Shown one piece after another: positions 15,880-24,979 of a DNA stretch of 64,000 bases. Source of the DNA: Ancylobacter lacus (lineage in GTDB: Bacteria > Pseudomonadota > Alphaproteobacteria > Rhizobiales > Xanthobacteraceae); assembly GCF_018390635.1 (NCBI RefSeq), contig NZ_JAHBGE010000011.1:62001-126000 (forward strand), in the 5' to 3' direction. Positions within the stretch are counted from its first letter, which is position 1; each line of letters begins with the position of its first letter. Under the pieces are notes generated by a model. It worked only from the letters and a program-made list of their open reading frames with translations, made no database searches and was not told the origin of the DNA. The translations under genes and the position numbers were made by a program.

Positions 15880-17355
15880 TCACCGGATATACCACCCCCA
15901 GGGGTCGTCCGACTCGTAGCGTGTGATCTGCTTCACCTCGAGATAGTTCGACAGCCCCCAGCGGCCGAGCTCCCGGCCGATGCCGGACTGCTTGTAGCCG
16001 CCCCACGGCGCCTCGGTGAAGGTGGGCTGCGAGCAGTTGATCCACACGATGCCGGCCCGGAGCGCGCGGGCGACGCGCTCGCAGCGGACGAGGTCCTTCG
16101 ACATCACCGCGCCGGCCAGCCCGAAGCGGCTGTCATTGGCCATGCGGACGGCGTCCGCCTCGTCGGTGAAGGGCTTCACGCACACCACGGGGCCGAAGAT
16201 TTCTTCGCGCCAGACCTCGCTGGTCTCGTCCATGTCGGCGAGAACGGTCGGCTGGAGGAAATAGCCGACATTCCGGTCGGCCGGCCGGCCACCGCCGGTC
16301 ACGATCCGTGCGCCCTGCTCGACGCCGCGGGCGATGGCGGCGAGAATCTTGTCGTACTGGCCCCTGGAGACGATGGGGCCGAGCAGCGTTCCCTCCTCAA
16401 GCCCGCTGCCGATGCGGATGCGCGCGGCTTCGGCAGCGAGGCGCTCCAGCACCGCATCATAGGCCGAAGCCTCGATCAGCACCCGGGAGGTGGCGGAACA
16501 GACCTGGCCCTGGTTCCAGAAGATGCCGAACATGATCCATTCCACAGCCTTCTCGATATCGCTGTCGGCGAAGACGATGAAGGGCGACTTGCCGCCGAGT
16601 TCCAGGCTCACCTTCTTGATGTCGGCGGCGGCGGCGGCCATCACCTTGCGGCCGGTCGGCACCGAGCCGGTGAAGGCGAGCTTGTCGACCGCGGGATGGC
16701 TGGTCAGCGGCGCGCCCGCCTCCGGGCCGAGGCCGGTGACGATGTTGAGCACGCCCGGCGGCAACCCGACCTCCTCGGCGATGGCGCCGAGTTCCAGCGC
16801 GGTGAGCGGCGTCAGTTCGGACGGCTTCAGCACAAGGGTGCAGCCCGCCGCCAGCGCCGGCGCTACCTTCCACGTCGCCATCAGCAGCGGGTAGTTCCAC
16901 GGCACGATGGCGCCGACCACCCCCATCGGCTCCAGCACCACGCTGGAGGAGAAGCGCGCATCGGCCAGCGCCACCACCTCGTCGGGGTCGGTGTCGAGCT
17001 TTTCGGCGAGGCCGGCATAGAAGCCGAAGCAGCCGGCGACATCGTCGATGTCCCACAGCGCCTCCGGCAGCGGCTTGCCATTGTCCAGCACCTCCAGCCG
17101 CGCCAGTTCCTCCCGGCGCGCGGTGACGGCGGCGGCGATCGCGCGGAGATAGCCGGCACGCTCGGTCCCGCTCAGCCGCGGCCACGGCCCCTCGTCGAAG
17201 GCGCGACGGGCGGCCGCGACGGCGCGGTCGATGTCGGCGGCGGTGCCGGCGGGTGCCTGATGGATCACCCGCTCGGTGGCGGGATCGACCACGGGAAAGG
17301 TGCCGCCGGCGGCGGGGGCGGTCCAGTGTCCGTCGATGAAGAGCTGGGTCTGCAT
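15880..17355 (-). CDS. Aldehyde dehydrogenase, betaine/aminoaldehyde type
   Basis: NAD(P)+-dependent dehydrogenase of 491 residues. Key motifs are PWNYPLLMATWKVAPALAAGCT, SLELGGKSP (general base Glu), NQGQVCSATSR (nucleophile Cys) and the C-terminal WGGYKQSGIGRELGRWGLSNYLEVKQ. This pattern is typical of betaine-aldehyde and aminoaldehyde dehydrogenases. The preceding glycosyltransferase gene is 16 bp away and the SHMT-like gene follows, so an amine-derived aldehyde is a reasonable guess. Confidence 0.9.
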   Translation of the reverse strand: MQTQLFIDGHWTAPAAGGTFPVVDPATERVIHQAPAGTAADIDRAVAAARRAFDEGPWPRLSGTERAGYLRAIAAAVTARREELARLEVLDNGKPLPEALWDIDDVAGCFGFYAGLAEKLDTDPDEVVALADARFSSSVVLEPMGVVGAIVPWNYPLLMATWKVAPALAAGCTLVLKPSELTPLTALELGAIAEEVGLPPGVLNIVTGLGPEAGAPLTSHPAVDKLAFTGSVPTGRKVMAAAAADIKKVSLELGGKSPFIVFADSDIEKAVEWIMFGIFWNQGQVCSATSRVLIEASAYDAVLERLAAEAARIRIGSGLEEGTLLGPIVSRGQYDKILAAIARGVEQGARIVTGGGRPADRNVGYFLQPTVLADMDETSEVWREEIFGPVVCVKPFTDEADAVRMANDSRFGLAGAVMSKDLVRCERVARALRAGIVWINCSQPTFTEAPWGGYKQSGIGRELGRWGLSNYLEVKQITRYESDDPWGWYIR

Positions 17356-17371
17356 GGGAGGCCTCGCGGAA

Positions 17372-18685
17372 TCAGGCGGTTCGTTCGGGCTTCGGGCGGC
17401 GCGTCGCGGCGCGGGGAACGACGAGCTTCAGTATCTCCGCCGCGGCACGGGCGGCCCCGCCGGCGGCCTGCATGATGGCGGCGTTCGCGCTCAGCCGGGC
17501 GCGCATGGCGCGGTCGCCGAGCAGCCCGCCAATGGCGTCGGCGAGTTCCTCCTCGCGCCAGCGGTAGCGGTCGAGCCGCCGGCCGACGCCGGCCTCCTGC
17601 GCGCGGGTCGCGTTGTCGTGGCCGTCCCAGCAATAGGGCATCACCAGCGAGGGCACGCCGAAATAAAGCGCTTCGCAGAAGCTGTTATTGCCGCCGTGGT
17701 GGATGAAGAGATCGGCCTGCGCCACCACGGAAGGCTGGGGAAACCAGCTGTCAACCAGCACATTGTCGGGAACCTGGCTGTACTCCTCGCGCCAGTGCCC
17801 GGCATTCACCAGGAAGCGTGCGGGAATGCCGGCGAAGACGCCGATCATCCGCCGGATCATGCCGACATCCATGGCGCCGAGCGAGCCGAAGCTGGTGAGC
17901 GCCAGCGGGGCGTCGTTGTGGCTGGCGAAGCGCGGCACGGTGTAGGGCGCCTCGCGCCGCACGCAGCCCTCGAGAAAGACGAAGCGCCGGGGGTCGAGCT
18001 TCCTCGCCCGCTCGTGGCGGATGATCGTCGGCGCCAGCAGAAGGTTGAGATGGGGCGAGGGCTCCAGGAAGCCGGGCCCCGGGCGCAGCCCGCAATCGGC
18101 CAGAAAGGCCGAGAGGCGCCGGTGGGCCGGCGCCACCGCCCGGTCGTAACGCGCGGCGAACGCCTCCCACGCCGCCGGATCGCCCGAGGGCGCGCCGGAG
18201 AGGTAAGGCGGGATGCGCGGGTCCGGAACCTCCGTCTCGGCGCAGGAGACCACCCGCACCCACGGCACGCCCGCCGTGGCGACGGCGGGGAACATGACGA
18301 CGTTGTCCAGCACGATGACATCCGGCTTCAGCCGGGCGATGAGCTGGCGCAGCGGCTCCTCCGCGCGGATGGCGGTGTCGACGATCGCCTCCCAGGTGGG
18401 CGCGACGTAGGAGTCGATCTGGTCGAGCGCGGACTGGGCGAAGGCGTCCTTGTGGCGCTCGATGAAGTCGTTCCAGTCGGTCGCGGCCTCGGGCCGACCG
18501 TCGGCGAGCTGGTATTCGGTGAAGCCATATTCCGCGAAGATGCCGCCGAAGCCGGGATGGCAGATGAACACCGGCTCCGCTCCGGCGCGTCGCAGCTCCT
18601 GGGCGATGCCGACGCAGTTCAGCGCGGCGCCGTAGCTGGCCTCGGGGAACAGCGCGACGAGGGGGGAGCGGGCGCCGCCGGTCAC
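17372..18685 (-). CDS. UGT/MGT-like glycosyltransferase A (GT1, GT-B fold)
   Basis: Probable NDP-sugar-dependent glycosyltransferase acting on a small molecule, 437 residues. The N-terminal acceptor half begins LVALFPEASYGAALNCVGIAQEL; the donor half contains LTSFGSLGAMDVG and the UGT-type signature FIHHGGNNSFCEALYFGVPS followed by WDGHDNATR, matching the donor-site D(Q/H)xxNA pattern. No signal or membrane segment. It aligns along its whole length with the second glycosyltransferase on the other arm at 23693. Start overlap with the upstream gntR stop (ATGA) implies coupling. Neither donor nor acceptor is known. Confidence 0.85.
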   Translation of the reverse strand: MTGGARSPLVALFPEASYGAALNCVGIAQELRRAGAEPVFICHPGFGGIFAEYGFTEYQLADGRPEAATDWNDFIERHKDAFAQSALDQIDSYVAPTWEAIVDTAIRAEEPLRQLIARLKPDVIVLDNVVMFPAVATAGVPWVRVVSCAETEVPDPRIPPYLSGAPSGDPAAWEAFAARYDRAVAPAHRRLSAFLADCGLRPGPGFLEPSPHLNLLLAPTIIRHERARKLDPRRFVFLEGCVRREAPYTVPRFASHNDAPLALTSFGSLGAMDVGMIRRMIGVFAGIPARFLVNAGHWREEYSQVPDNVLVDSWFPQPSVVAQADLFIHHGGNNSFCEALYFGVPSLVMPYCWDGHDNATRAQEAGVGRRLDRYRWREEELADAIGGLLGDRAMRARLSANAAIMQAAGGAARAAAEILKLVVPRAATRRPKPERTA

Positions 18686-19647
18686 GAAACCGCCCGGAAC
18701 AGGCTCGGCACGCCCCGGCCGGCAAGGCGCGGACGCTGCGCGCTCGACAGCCGCAGATGCACCGACATGAGATCGGCGGCCAGCTCCATCTGCCCGCGCT
18801 CGATATGCTCGAGGATCTGGAGATGCTCCTGGTTCGACTGCATCAGCCGGAACGTGCCGACATGGGAGCTGCCCGCCACCTTGCGACGGCGGCGGTGATG
18901 GCCGGCCAGCGCCTCGGCGATGAAGGGGTTGCCGCAGCCGCGGGCGACCAGCAGGTGGAAGTCGAGATCGATGCGGTCGAAAAGACCGCGGTCGAAGCCG
19001 GCCTCGGGCATCGCCCGCAGCAGCAGCATGGACTGCCGCAGCGCCGCCATGGCGGTGAAATCCCTGCGGAAATCCGGCAGGGAAAGCGCCAGCGGCTCCA
19101 TCGCCAGCCGGAACTCATAGCTGCGGGCGGTGGCGTCGGGCCCGACGGCGAACTGCTTCAGCAGCCATTGCTGACCCGGGGCGCGCTCCGCCAGATTTTC
19201 CTCTGCCAGCTCTAAAAGGACATTTTGTACCGTCTGCCGGGGCACATCATAACGGCGCTGCAGCGAGGCGACGGTCTGGGTCTCGGCGATGCGGCCGGCG
19301 GCGAGGTCGCGCAGCACGGCGTCGTGAATCTCGCTCTCGCGGTCGGTGGCGATGCCGGCGTCGAGCCGCCCGCCCGCCACCGGATCGGTCGCCAGCACAT
19401 AGCCGCCCTCGGAATCGGGGGTGGCCAGCCCCTGCTCGGCAAGTATCTGCAAAGCCTTGCGAACCGGGGTGCGGGAGACGTTGCACAACGACGCCAGCGC
19501 CTGTTCGGCGAGCCGCTCCCCCGGCGACATGCCGCGCTCGGCCGCGACGTCCAGTATCCGTCGCGCCAATGAGACATGGCGATGATTGAGCCGCCTGGGT
19601 TCCGTGCCGGTCACGATGCGCGTCCTCTCGGGGATGTCATTGTGCAT
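18682..19647 (-). CDS. GntR/FCD regulator with two winged-helix domains
   Basis: Transcription factor of 321 residues. Two consecutive wHTH segments are visible: about 25-80 (GERLAEQALASLCNVSRTPVRKALQILAEQGL) and about 92-150 (TVASLQRRYDVPRQTVQNVLLELAEENL), followed by an FCD-type helical ligand domain (YEFRLAMEPLALSLP, DLDFHLLVARGCGNPFIAEAL). Most GntR proteins have one HTH and dimerise; a tandem pair suggests binding of extended or paired sites. The ATG at 19647 is supported by MHNDIPERTR and by lack of homology upstream. It heads the left arm, divergent from the importer gene by 157 bp. Confidence 0.82.
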   Translation of the reverse strand: MHNDIPERTRIVTGTEPRRLNHRHVSLARRILDVAAERGMSPGERLAEQALASLCNVSRTPVRKALQILAEQGLATPDSEGGYVLATDPVAGGRLDAGIATDRESEIHDAVLRDLAAGRIAETQTVASLQRRYDVPRQTVQNVLLELAEENLAERAPGQQWLLKQFAVGPDATARSYEFRLAMEPLALSLPDFRRDFTAMAALRQSMLLLRAMPEAGFDRGLFDRIDLDFHLLVARGCGNPFIAEALAGHHRRRRKVAGSSHVGTFRLMQSNQEHLQILEHIERGQMELAADLMSVHLRLSSAQRPRLAGRGVPSLFRAVS

Positions 19648-19743
19648 TTGCGCGGTGTTCCTGCAAGCGCGAATGCCCCGCCCTGCACAATCGGCGCGCA
19701 TGTCGACGAAAGAGGCTTGACGTTTTTTTTCCTCAAATAATAC
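19640..19743. promoter_or_regulatory. Divergent control region of the two-armed glycosyltransferase locus
   Basis: Two halves of a 7-bp inverted repeat, TTGTGCA (19640-19646) and TGCACAA (19684-19690), lie 44 bp apart centre to centre, about four helical turns, which would suit a two-HTH GntR dimer. For the plus-strand importer gene, TTGACG (19717-19722) is followed by an AT-rich -10 candidate TAATAC (19738-19743; spacing slightly short). Operator assignment is inference. Confidence 0.45.
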
Positions 19744-19804
19744 TCCCACCATCGCCGGGCCATGAAGCCGGCTCCGCTCCAGCACAGCAGCCAAGGAGTC
19801 TCCC

Positions 19805-20863
19805 GTGAATGCGCATGTAGGGAAGGCGGTCTCCCGCGGGGCCGCAGCGTTGTTCGGCCTCGTTCTCGGGATCGGCACCGCCTCCGCCGCCGATCTCGTG
19901 ATCTCGAACTGGGACGGCTACATGCCCAAGGACATCGCCGAGAAATTCAAGGCGGCGACGGGGCTGGAGATCGAGGTGGTGAACCACGCCACCAACGAGG
20001 AGATCATGGGCAAGCTCATGGCCAGCGGCGGCAAGGGCTATGACGTCGTCTTCGTGTCCTCGCCCTTCGCCGAGGTGCTGAACAACCAGAAGCTGCTCGC
20101 CCCGCTCGACAAGGCCGCGATCCCGAACCTCGCCAACCTCTACCCCCAGGCGGCGGCGCTGGCCTATGACCCCGGCAACAGCTTCTCCGTGCCCTACAGC
20201 TGGGGCACGACCGGCCTGTGCTACCGCTCCGACCTCATCTCGCCCGCGCCGACGAGCTGGTGGGACCTGCTGAAGCCTTCCGACGCGGTGAAGGGCAAGA
20301 CCACCATGCTCGCGACCGACCGCTGGCTGATGGCCGCCGGCCTGCTCGCCAACGGCTATTCGGTGAACGCCACCGACCCCGCCCAGATCAAGACGGCGAC
20401 CGACACCCTCATCGCCGCCAAGAAGACCCTGCTCGCCTATGACGACACCACCTTCTATTCGAAGCTGGTCTCCGGCGAGGCGGTGCTGGTGCACGCCTGG
20501 GACGGCTGGTGCAACTACGGCATCACCGAGAATGCCGCGATCAAGTTCGTGGTGCCCAAGGAAGGGTCCGACGTCTTCGTCGACACCATCGTCGTGCTCA
20601 AGAGCTCCGAGCACAAGGACGCGGCGATGAAGTTCCTGAACTACATCCTCGACGCCAAGAACCACGCCTGGGTGGCGGAGAACATCCTCTACAAGGTGCC
20701 GAACAAGCCGGCGATGGAAAGCCTCGACAAGGCGCTGTTCGAAAAATACCCGAACCTGGCGATGACCCCGGACGAACTGCTGAAGAACGAGCTGCTGCGG
20801 GACCTCGGCCCGGCGCAGAAGCTGTATTCGCGCGCCGTCAGCGAGATCAAGGCCGCCAACTGA
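19805..20863 (+). CDS. Periplasmic amine/polyamine-type binding protein (PotD family)
   Basis: Extracytoplasmic receptor of 352 residues. The signal peptide ends near LGIGTASA; mature ADLVISNWDGYMPKDIAEKFKAATG is the PotD/PotF opening. Ligand-cleft landmarks include YSWGTTGLCYRSDLI and VHAWDGWCNYGI, the latter rich in Trp and acidic residues. The ligand is probably a cationic amine or amino-sugar-like compound, but polyamine specificity is not proven. It is the first gene of the right arm, followed by an 8-bp GC hairpin before the permease. Confidence 0.88.
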   Translation: MNAHVGKAVSRGAAALFGLVLGIGTASAADLVISNWDGYMPKDIAEKFKAATGLEIEVVNHATNEEIMGKLMASGGKGYDVVFVSSPFAEVLNNQKLLAPLDKAAIPNLANLYPQAAALAYDPGNSFSVPYSWGTTGLCYRSDLISPAPTSWWDLLKPSDAVKGKTTMLATDRWLMAAGLLANGYSVNATDPAQIKTATDTLIAAKKTLLAYDDTTFYSKLVSGEAVLVHAWDGWCNYGITENAAIKFVVPKEGSDVFVDTIVVLKSSEHKDAAMKFLNYILDAKNHAWVAENILYKVPNKPAMESLDKALFEKYPNLAMTPDELLKNELLRDLGPAQKLYSRAVSEIKAAN

Positions 20864-20871
20864 GCCGATGC

Positions 20872-20890
20872 CGCCGCGCCCGGCGCGGCG
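20872..20890 (+). other. GC hairpin after the PotD-like gene
   Basis: Perfect stem CGCCGCGC/GCGCGGCG with a 3-nt loop, starting nine bases after the binding-protein stop codon and before the permease gene. No U-tract; likely differential mRNA stability within the operon. Confidence 0.5.
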
Positions 20891-20920
20891 ACGCCCCTGC
20901 CGACCCACGGAGCCGCCGCG

Positions 20921-21781
20921 ATGTCGCCGCCGGACATGAAATCGGGCCTGCTGGTCACGCCGGCGGTGGCGTGGCTGGTGATCTTCATGCTGGCCCCCTG
21001 CCTGCTGGTGCTGAGCTATGCCTTTCTGGAGCGCGGCACCTGGGGCGGCGTGGAATACACGCTGACGCTGGAAAACATCGCCCGCGCCTTCGATCCGCTC
21101 TACGCCCGGGTGTTCCTCACCTCGGCCCGCATCGCGGCGCTGGCGACGCTGTTCGCGGTGCTGCTGGCCTATCCCGCCGCCTATGCCATCGCCCGCGCGC
21201 CGAGGCGGTGGCAGCCGGTGCTGCTGTTCTTCGCGGTGCTGCCGTTCTGGAGCAACTACCTCATCCGCACCTATGCCTGGATCGTGCTGCTGAACCGCGA
21301 GGGGCTGGTCAACAACCTGCTGAAGGCGCTCGGCTATCGCGGCGAGCCGCTCTCGATGCTCTATTCCGAGCCGGCGGTGATCCTCGGCCTCGTCTACAAC
21401 TACCTGCCCTTCGTCATCCTCGCGATCTATTCCGCGCTTTCGCGCCTCAACCCCGAGCTGATCGAGGCCTCGCACGACCTCGGCGGCGGCGCCCTGCGCA
21501 CCTTCTGGCGGGTGACGCTGCCGCTGAGCCTGCCGGGAGTCGCCGCGGGCGGGGTGTTCGTGTTCGTGCTCTCCATCGGCAATTTCGTCACCCCCGCCCT
21601 GCTCGGTGGCGGGCGCTTCCAGATGATCGGCAACCTCGTCTACGACCAGTTCCTCGCCGCCAACGACTGGCCGTTCGGCGCCGCGCTCGGCATGGTGCTC
21701 ATCGCCATCATGACCGCGTTGCTGCTGGTGCAGGCACGGCTCGCCGCCCGCGCCGGGGGCGACACGGCGAGGCCGGCATGA
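20921..21781 (+). CDS. ABC importer permease, PotB type
   Basis: Inner-membrane permease of 286 residues with six predicted helices. The family coupling motif is present as EASHDLGGGALRTFWRVTLPLSLPG. It begins MSPPDMKSGLLVTPAVAWLVIFMLAPCLLV and ends in a membrane helix. The downstream permease start overlaps its stop (ATGA). It should pair with the PotC-type subunit. Confidence 0.9.
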   Translation: MSPPDMKSGLLVTPAVAWLVIFMLAPCLLVLSYAFLERGTWGGVEYTLTLENIARAFDPLYARVFLTSARIAALATLFAVLLAYPAAYAIARAPRRWQPVLLFFAVLPFWSNYLIRTYAWIVLLNREGLVNNLLKALGYRGEPLSMLYSEPAVILGLVYNYLPFVILAIYSALSRLNPELIEASHDLGGGALRTFWRVTLPLSLPGVAAGGVFVFVLSIGNFVTPALLGGGRFQMIGNLVYDQFLAANDWPFGAALGMVLIAIMTALLLVQARLAARAGGDTARPA

Positions 21782-22566
21782 GCAGCGTGCGCGCGCCTTC
21801 CCGCCTCGGTGGCCTCGTGCTGGCGGCGATCTTCGCCTTCCTGTACGTGCCCATCGCCGTGCTCGTGCTGCTCTCCTTCAACGCCAGCGGCCTGCCGACC
21901 GCCTGGACCGGCTTCTCGCTGAAATGGTACGGCGCGCTGGCCGGCAACGCGAACATCCTGCACGCGGCCTGGAACACGCTCGTCGTCGGGCTGGCGGCCA
22001 CCGCGATCTCAACCGTGCTCGGCACGCTGCTGGCCATCGGGCTGGAAACCCGGCGGCGCAAGGGCACCGCCATCGAGGCGCTGGCCTTCGCGCCCATGGT
22101 AATTCCCGACATCGTGCTGGCGGTGGCGCTGCTCACCTTCTTCTCCAGCCTCGACATCACGCTCGGCCTGCCCACCATCGTCGTCAGCCACGTGATCTTC
22201 GACCTCGCCTTCGTCAATGCGGTGGTGCGGGCGCGGCTGAAGCATTTCGATTTCTCGATCGTGGAAGCCTCCCGCGATCTCGGCGCCGGCTACGTCACCA
22301 CCTTCCGCCGCATCCTGCTGCCGGCGCTGGCTCCCGCCATCATCGCCGGGGCGCTGCTGGCCTTCACCCTGTCGATCGACGAGTTCATCATCGCCTTCTT
22401 CACCGCCGGGGCGGGACGCTCCTCCATCACCCTGCCCATGCAGATCTATTCGATGATCCGGTTCGGCATCACGCCGGAGGTGAACGCCCTCGCCACCCTC
22501 GTCATGGGCCTGAGCGCGACAGTGCTGATGATCTCGCAATGGCTCAACAAGGAGCAGGCGCCATGA
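21778..22566 (+). CDS. ABC importer permease, PotC type
   Basis: Second permease, 262 residues. The coupling loop is EASRDLGAGYVTTFRRILLPALAPAI and the preceding helix set is FVNAVVRARLKHFDFSIV, normal for PotC/PotI. The segment LSIDEFIIAFFTAGAG is the conserved family feature near the cytoplasmic gate. ATGA overlaps on both sides tie it to the PotB-type and PotA-type genes. Confidence 0.9.
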   Translation: MSSVRAPSRLGGLVLAAIFAFLYVPIAVLVLLSFNASGLPTAWTGFSLKWYGALAGNANILHAAWNTLVVGLAATAISTVLGTLLAIGLETRRRKGTAIEALAFAPMVIPDIVLAVALLTFFSSLDITLGLPTIVVSHVIFDLAFVNAVVRARLKHFDFSIVEASRDLGAGYVTTFRRILLPALAPAIIAGALLAFTLSIDEFIIAFFTAGAGRSSITLPMQIYSMIRFGITPEVNALATLVMGLSATVLMISQWLNKEQAP

Positions 22567-23648
22567 ATGCGCGTGAACGCGCGGCCGCGGCCGCTCCGCC
22601 AACCCACCCGGCGGTGCTGCGCATCGAGACGGTGTCGAAGGCGTTCGGCGCGGTCACGGCGGTGGATCGCGTCTCGCTCGACATCAGGCCGAACGAGTTC
22701 TTCGCGCTGCTCGGCCCATCCGGCTGCGGCAAGACCACCCTGCTGCGGATGCTGGCCGGCTTCGAGACGCCGACCGGCGGGCGCATCCTGCTCGACGGGC
22801 AGGACATCTCGCCGCTGCCGCCGGAAAGGCGACCGCTTAACCTCATGTTCCAGTCCTACGCCCTGTTCCCGCACATGAGCGTGCGGGCGAACCTCGCCTA
22901 TGGGCTGGAGATGGAACGCCGCCCCCGCGCCGAGATCACGCGGCGGGTCGACGAGCTGCTCGCCACCACCGGCCTCTCCGCGCTGGCCGACCGCCGGCCG
23001 GACCAGCTCTCCGGCGGCCAGAAGCAGCGCGTCGCGCTGGCCCGCGCGCTCATCAAGCGGCCCAAGGTTCTGCTGCTCGACGAGCCGCTCGGCGCGCTCG
23101 ACAAGAAGCTGCGCGAGCAGATGCAGCTGGAGCTGAAGAGGCTGCAGCACGAGGTGGGCATCACCTTCGTCATGGTCACCCACGACCAGGAGGAAGCGCT
23201 TGTCATGGCCGACCGCATGGCGATCCTGCGCGACGGACGGCTTCTGCAGTGCGGCACGCCGCAAGAGGTCTACGAGACCCCGGTGGACCGCTTCGTCGCC
23301 GACTTCATCGGGGTGATGAACTTCATCGAGGGCGCGGTGGACCCTGGCGGCGTGTTCCGCGCCCCGGGCCTCGACGTGCCCCTCGCCCGCCCCGCCGGCA
23401 CGGGCGCCCTCGCGGTGCGGCCGGAGGCGGTGGAGGTGCTGGCCGGCCCGGCAGCGGGTATGCCGGGCACGGTGCTGGACGTCGCCTATCACGGCCTCGA
23501 CCGGGTGCTGCATGTCCGCACCGAGGCCGCCCCGCTGCTGCGGGTGCGGGTCGCCGCCCGGCACGCGGCGGAGTGGCGTGCCGGCGATGCGGTCTCGCTG
23601 CGGATCGAGCCCGCGCATTGCCTGTTCTTTCCCGACCCCGCCCCGTGA
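22563..23648 (+). CDS. ABC importer ATPase, PotA type
   Basis: ATPase of 361 residues energising the amine importer. Walker A is GPSGCGKTT, the Q-loop lies in MFQSYALFPHM, the signature is LSGGQKQRVALARAL and Walker B is VLLLDEPLGALD, followed by VTHDQEEAL. The C-terminal TOBE_2 domain (about 280-360) ends in AHCLFFPDPAP. Start by ATGA overlap with the PotC-type gene. The glycosyltransferase gene follows after 44 bp. Confidence 0.92.
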   Translation: MNARERAAAAAPPTHPAVLRIETVSKAFGAVTAVDRVSLDIRPNEFFALLGPSGCGKTTLLRMLAGFETPTGGRILLDGQDISPLPPERRPLNLMFQSYALFPHMSVRANLAYGLEMERRPRAEITRRVDELLATTGLSALADRRPDQLSGGQKQRVALARALIKRPKVLLLDEPLGALDKKLREQMQLELKRLQHEVGITFVMVTHDQEEALVMADRMAILRDGRLLQCGTPQEVYETPVDRFVADFIGVMNFIEGAVDPGGVFRAPGLDVPLARPAGTGALAVRPEAVEVLAGPAAGMPGTVLDVAYHGLDRVLHVRTEAAPLLRVRVAARHAAEWRAGDAVSLRIEPAHCLFFPDPAP

Positions 23649-23692
23649 ACCCACGGACAACCGAACCGACCGAGCCGGAGGAAGCCCCGACC

Positions 23693-24979
23693 ATGACGCA
23701 GAAGACCATCGCCTTCTTCCCGGAAGCGGCCTATGGGCCCGCGCTCAACTCCGTCGGCATCGCGCAGGCGGTGGAGGCGCTCGGCCACAAGGCCGTCTTC
23801 CTGTCCGATCCCGGCTTCGTCGGCGTCTATGAGGGCTACGGCTTCGAGGCCCACCCGGTGAACCTCTCCGCCCCGATGCCGCCGGAGCAGATGGCGAAGT
23901 TCTGGGAGGACTTCATCAACGGCCACATCCCCAACTTCCGCAAGGCGCCGATCGACCAGATCGACAACTATGTGAAGGACTGCTGGACCGCCATCGTCGA
24001 CAGCGCGAAATGGGCGCAGAAGGACCTGCCCGACGTGCTTGCCCGGGTGAAGCCGGACCTCATCTGCGTCGACAACGTCATCCTGTTCCCGGCCATCAAG
24101 CAGCATGGCGTGCCCTGGGTGCGCATCATCTCCTGCTCGGAGAACGAGATCGAGGACGAGGCGATTCCGCCCCACCTGTCCGGCTGCCGGCAGGACGACA
24201 CCGCCGGCCACGCCGCCTTCCGCGACCGCTTCAACGCCGCGATCCAGCCGATCCACGACGACTACAACGCCTTCCTGGCCGAGAACGGGCTGGAGCCCTA
24301 CCCCCTCGGCCAGTTCTTCGAGGCCTCGCCCTTCATGAACCTGCTGCTCTACCCCGAGCCGGTGAAGTTCGACCGCGCCCACCCGCTCGACCCCGCGCGG
24401 TTCCAGTATCTGGAAGGCTGCGTGCGCCGCGAGAAGCCCTATGAGGTTCCCGCCTTCGCCGCGAACGCCGACAAGCCGCTGCTCTACGTCTCCTTCGGCA
24501 GCCTCGGCGCCGGCGACACCGAGCTGCTGAAGCGGCTCATCGCCACCATCGGCACCCTGCCCTACCGGGCGCTGGTGAATGTCGGCGACTACAAGGACCA
24601 GTACGCCGACGTGCCGCCGAACGTGGTGATCGACAGCTGGTTCCCGCAGCCCTCGGTCATCCCGCAGGTGGACGCGGTGATCCACCACGGCGGCAACAAC
24701 TCCTTCACGGAATGCCTGTTCTTCGGCAAGCCGGCGATCATCATGCCCTATGTCTGGGATGGCCACGACAACGCCACCCGGGTGGAGGAGACCGGCCACG
24801 GCTTCAGGATGCCGCGCTACGACTGGACCGATGCCGATCTCGCCGCCCGGCTGGAGGCCTGCATCACCGATCCCGCGATGAAGGCGAAGCTCGCCGCGAC
24901 CAGCGCCCACATGCAGGCGCGCAACGGGCAGAAGAAGGCCGCCGGCATCCTCGACGGGCTGCTGGAGGCGCGGGCGTGA
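23693..24979 (+). CDS. UGT/MGT-like glycosyltransferase B (GT1, GT-B fold)
   Basis: Second GT-B glycosyltransferase, 428 residues, paralogous to that at 17372. The N-terminal half starts KTIAFFPEAAYGPALNSVGIAQAV; shared acceptor-side features are KPDLICVDNVILFPA and FQYLEGCVRREKPYE. The donor-side signature is VIHHGGNNSFTECLFFGKPA then WDGHDNATRVEETG. GGAGGAAG eight bases upstream supports the ATG at 23693. It overlaps the next cupin gene (GTGA). Having one copy per arm suggests two successive or alternative acceptors, or a heteromer; this is inference. Confidence 0.85.
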   Translation: MTQKTIAFFPEAAYGPALNSVGIAQAVEALGHKAVFLSDPGFVGVYEGYGFEAHPVNLSAPMPPEQMAKFWEDFINGHIPNFRKAPIDQIDNYVKDCWTAIVDSAKWAQKDLPDVLARVKPDLICVDNVILFPAIKQHGVPWVRIISCSENEIEDEAIPPHLSGCRQDDTAGHAAFRDRFNAAIQPIHDDYNAFLAENGLEPYPLGQFFEASPFMNLLLYPEPVKFDRAHPLDPARFQYLEGCVRREKPYEVPAFAANADKPLLYVSFGSLGAGDTELLKRLIATIGTLPYRALVNVGDYKDQYADVPPNVVIDSWFPQPSVIPQVDAVIHHGGNNSFTECLFFGKPAIIMPYVWDGHDNATRVEETGHGFRMPRYDWTDADLAARLEACITDPAMKAKLAATSAHMQARNGQKKAAGILDGLLEARA

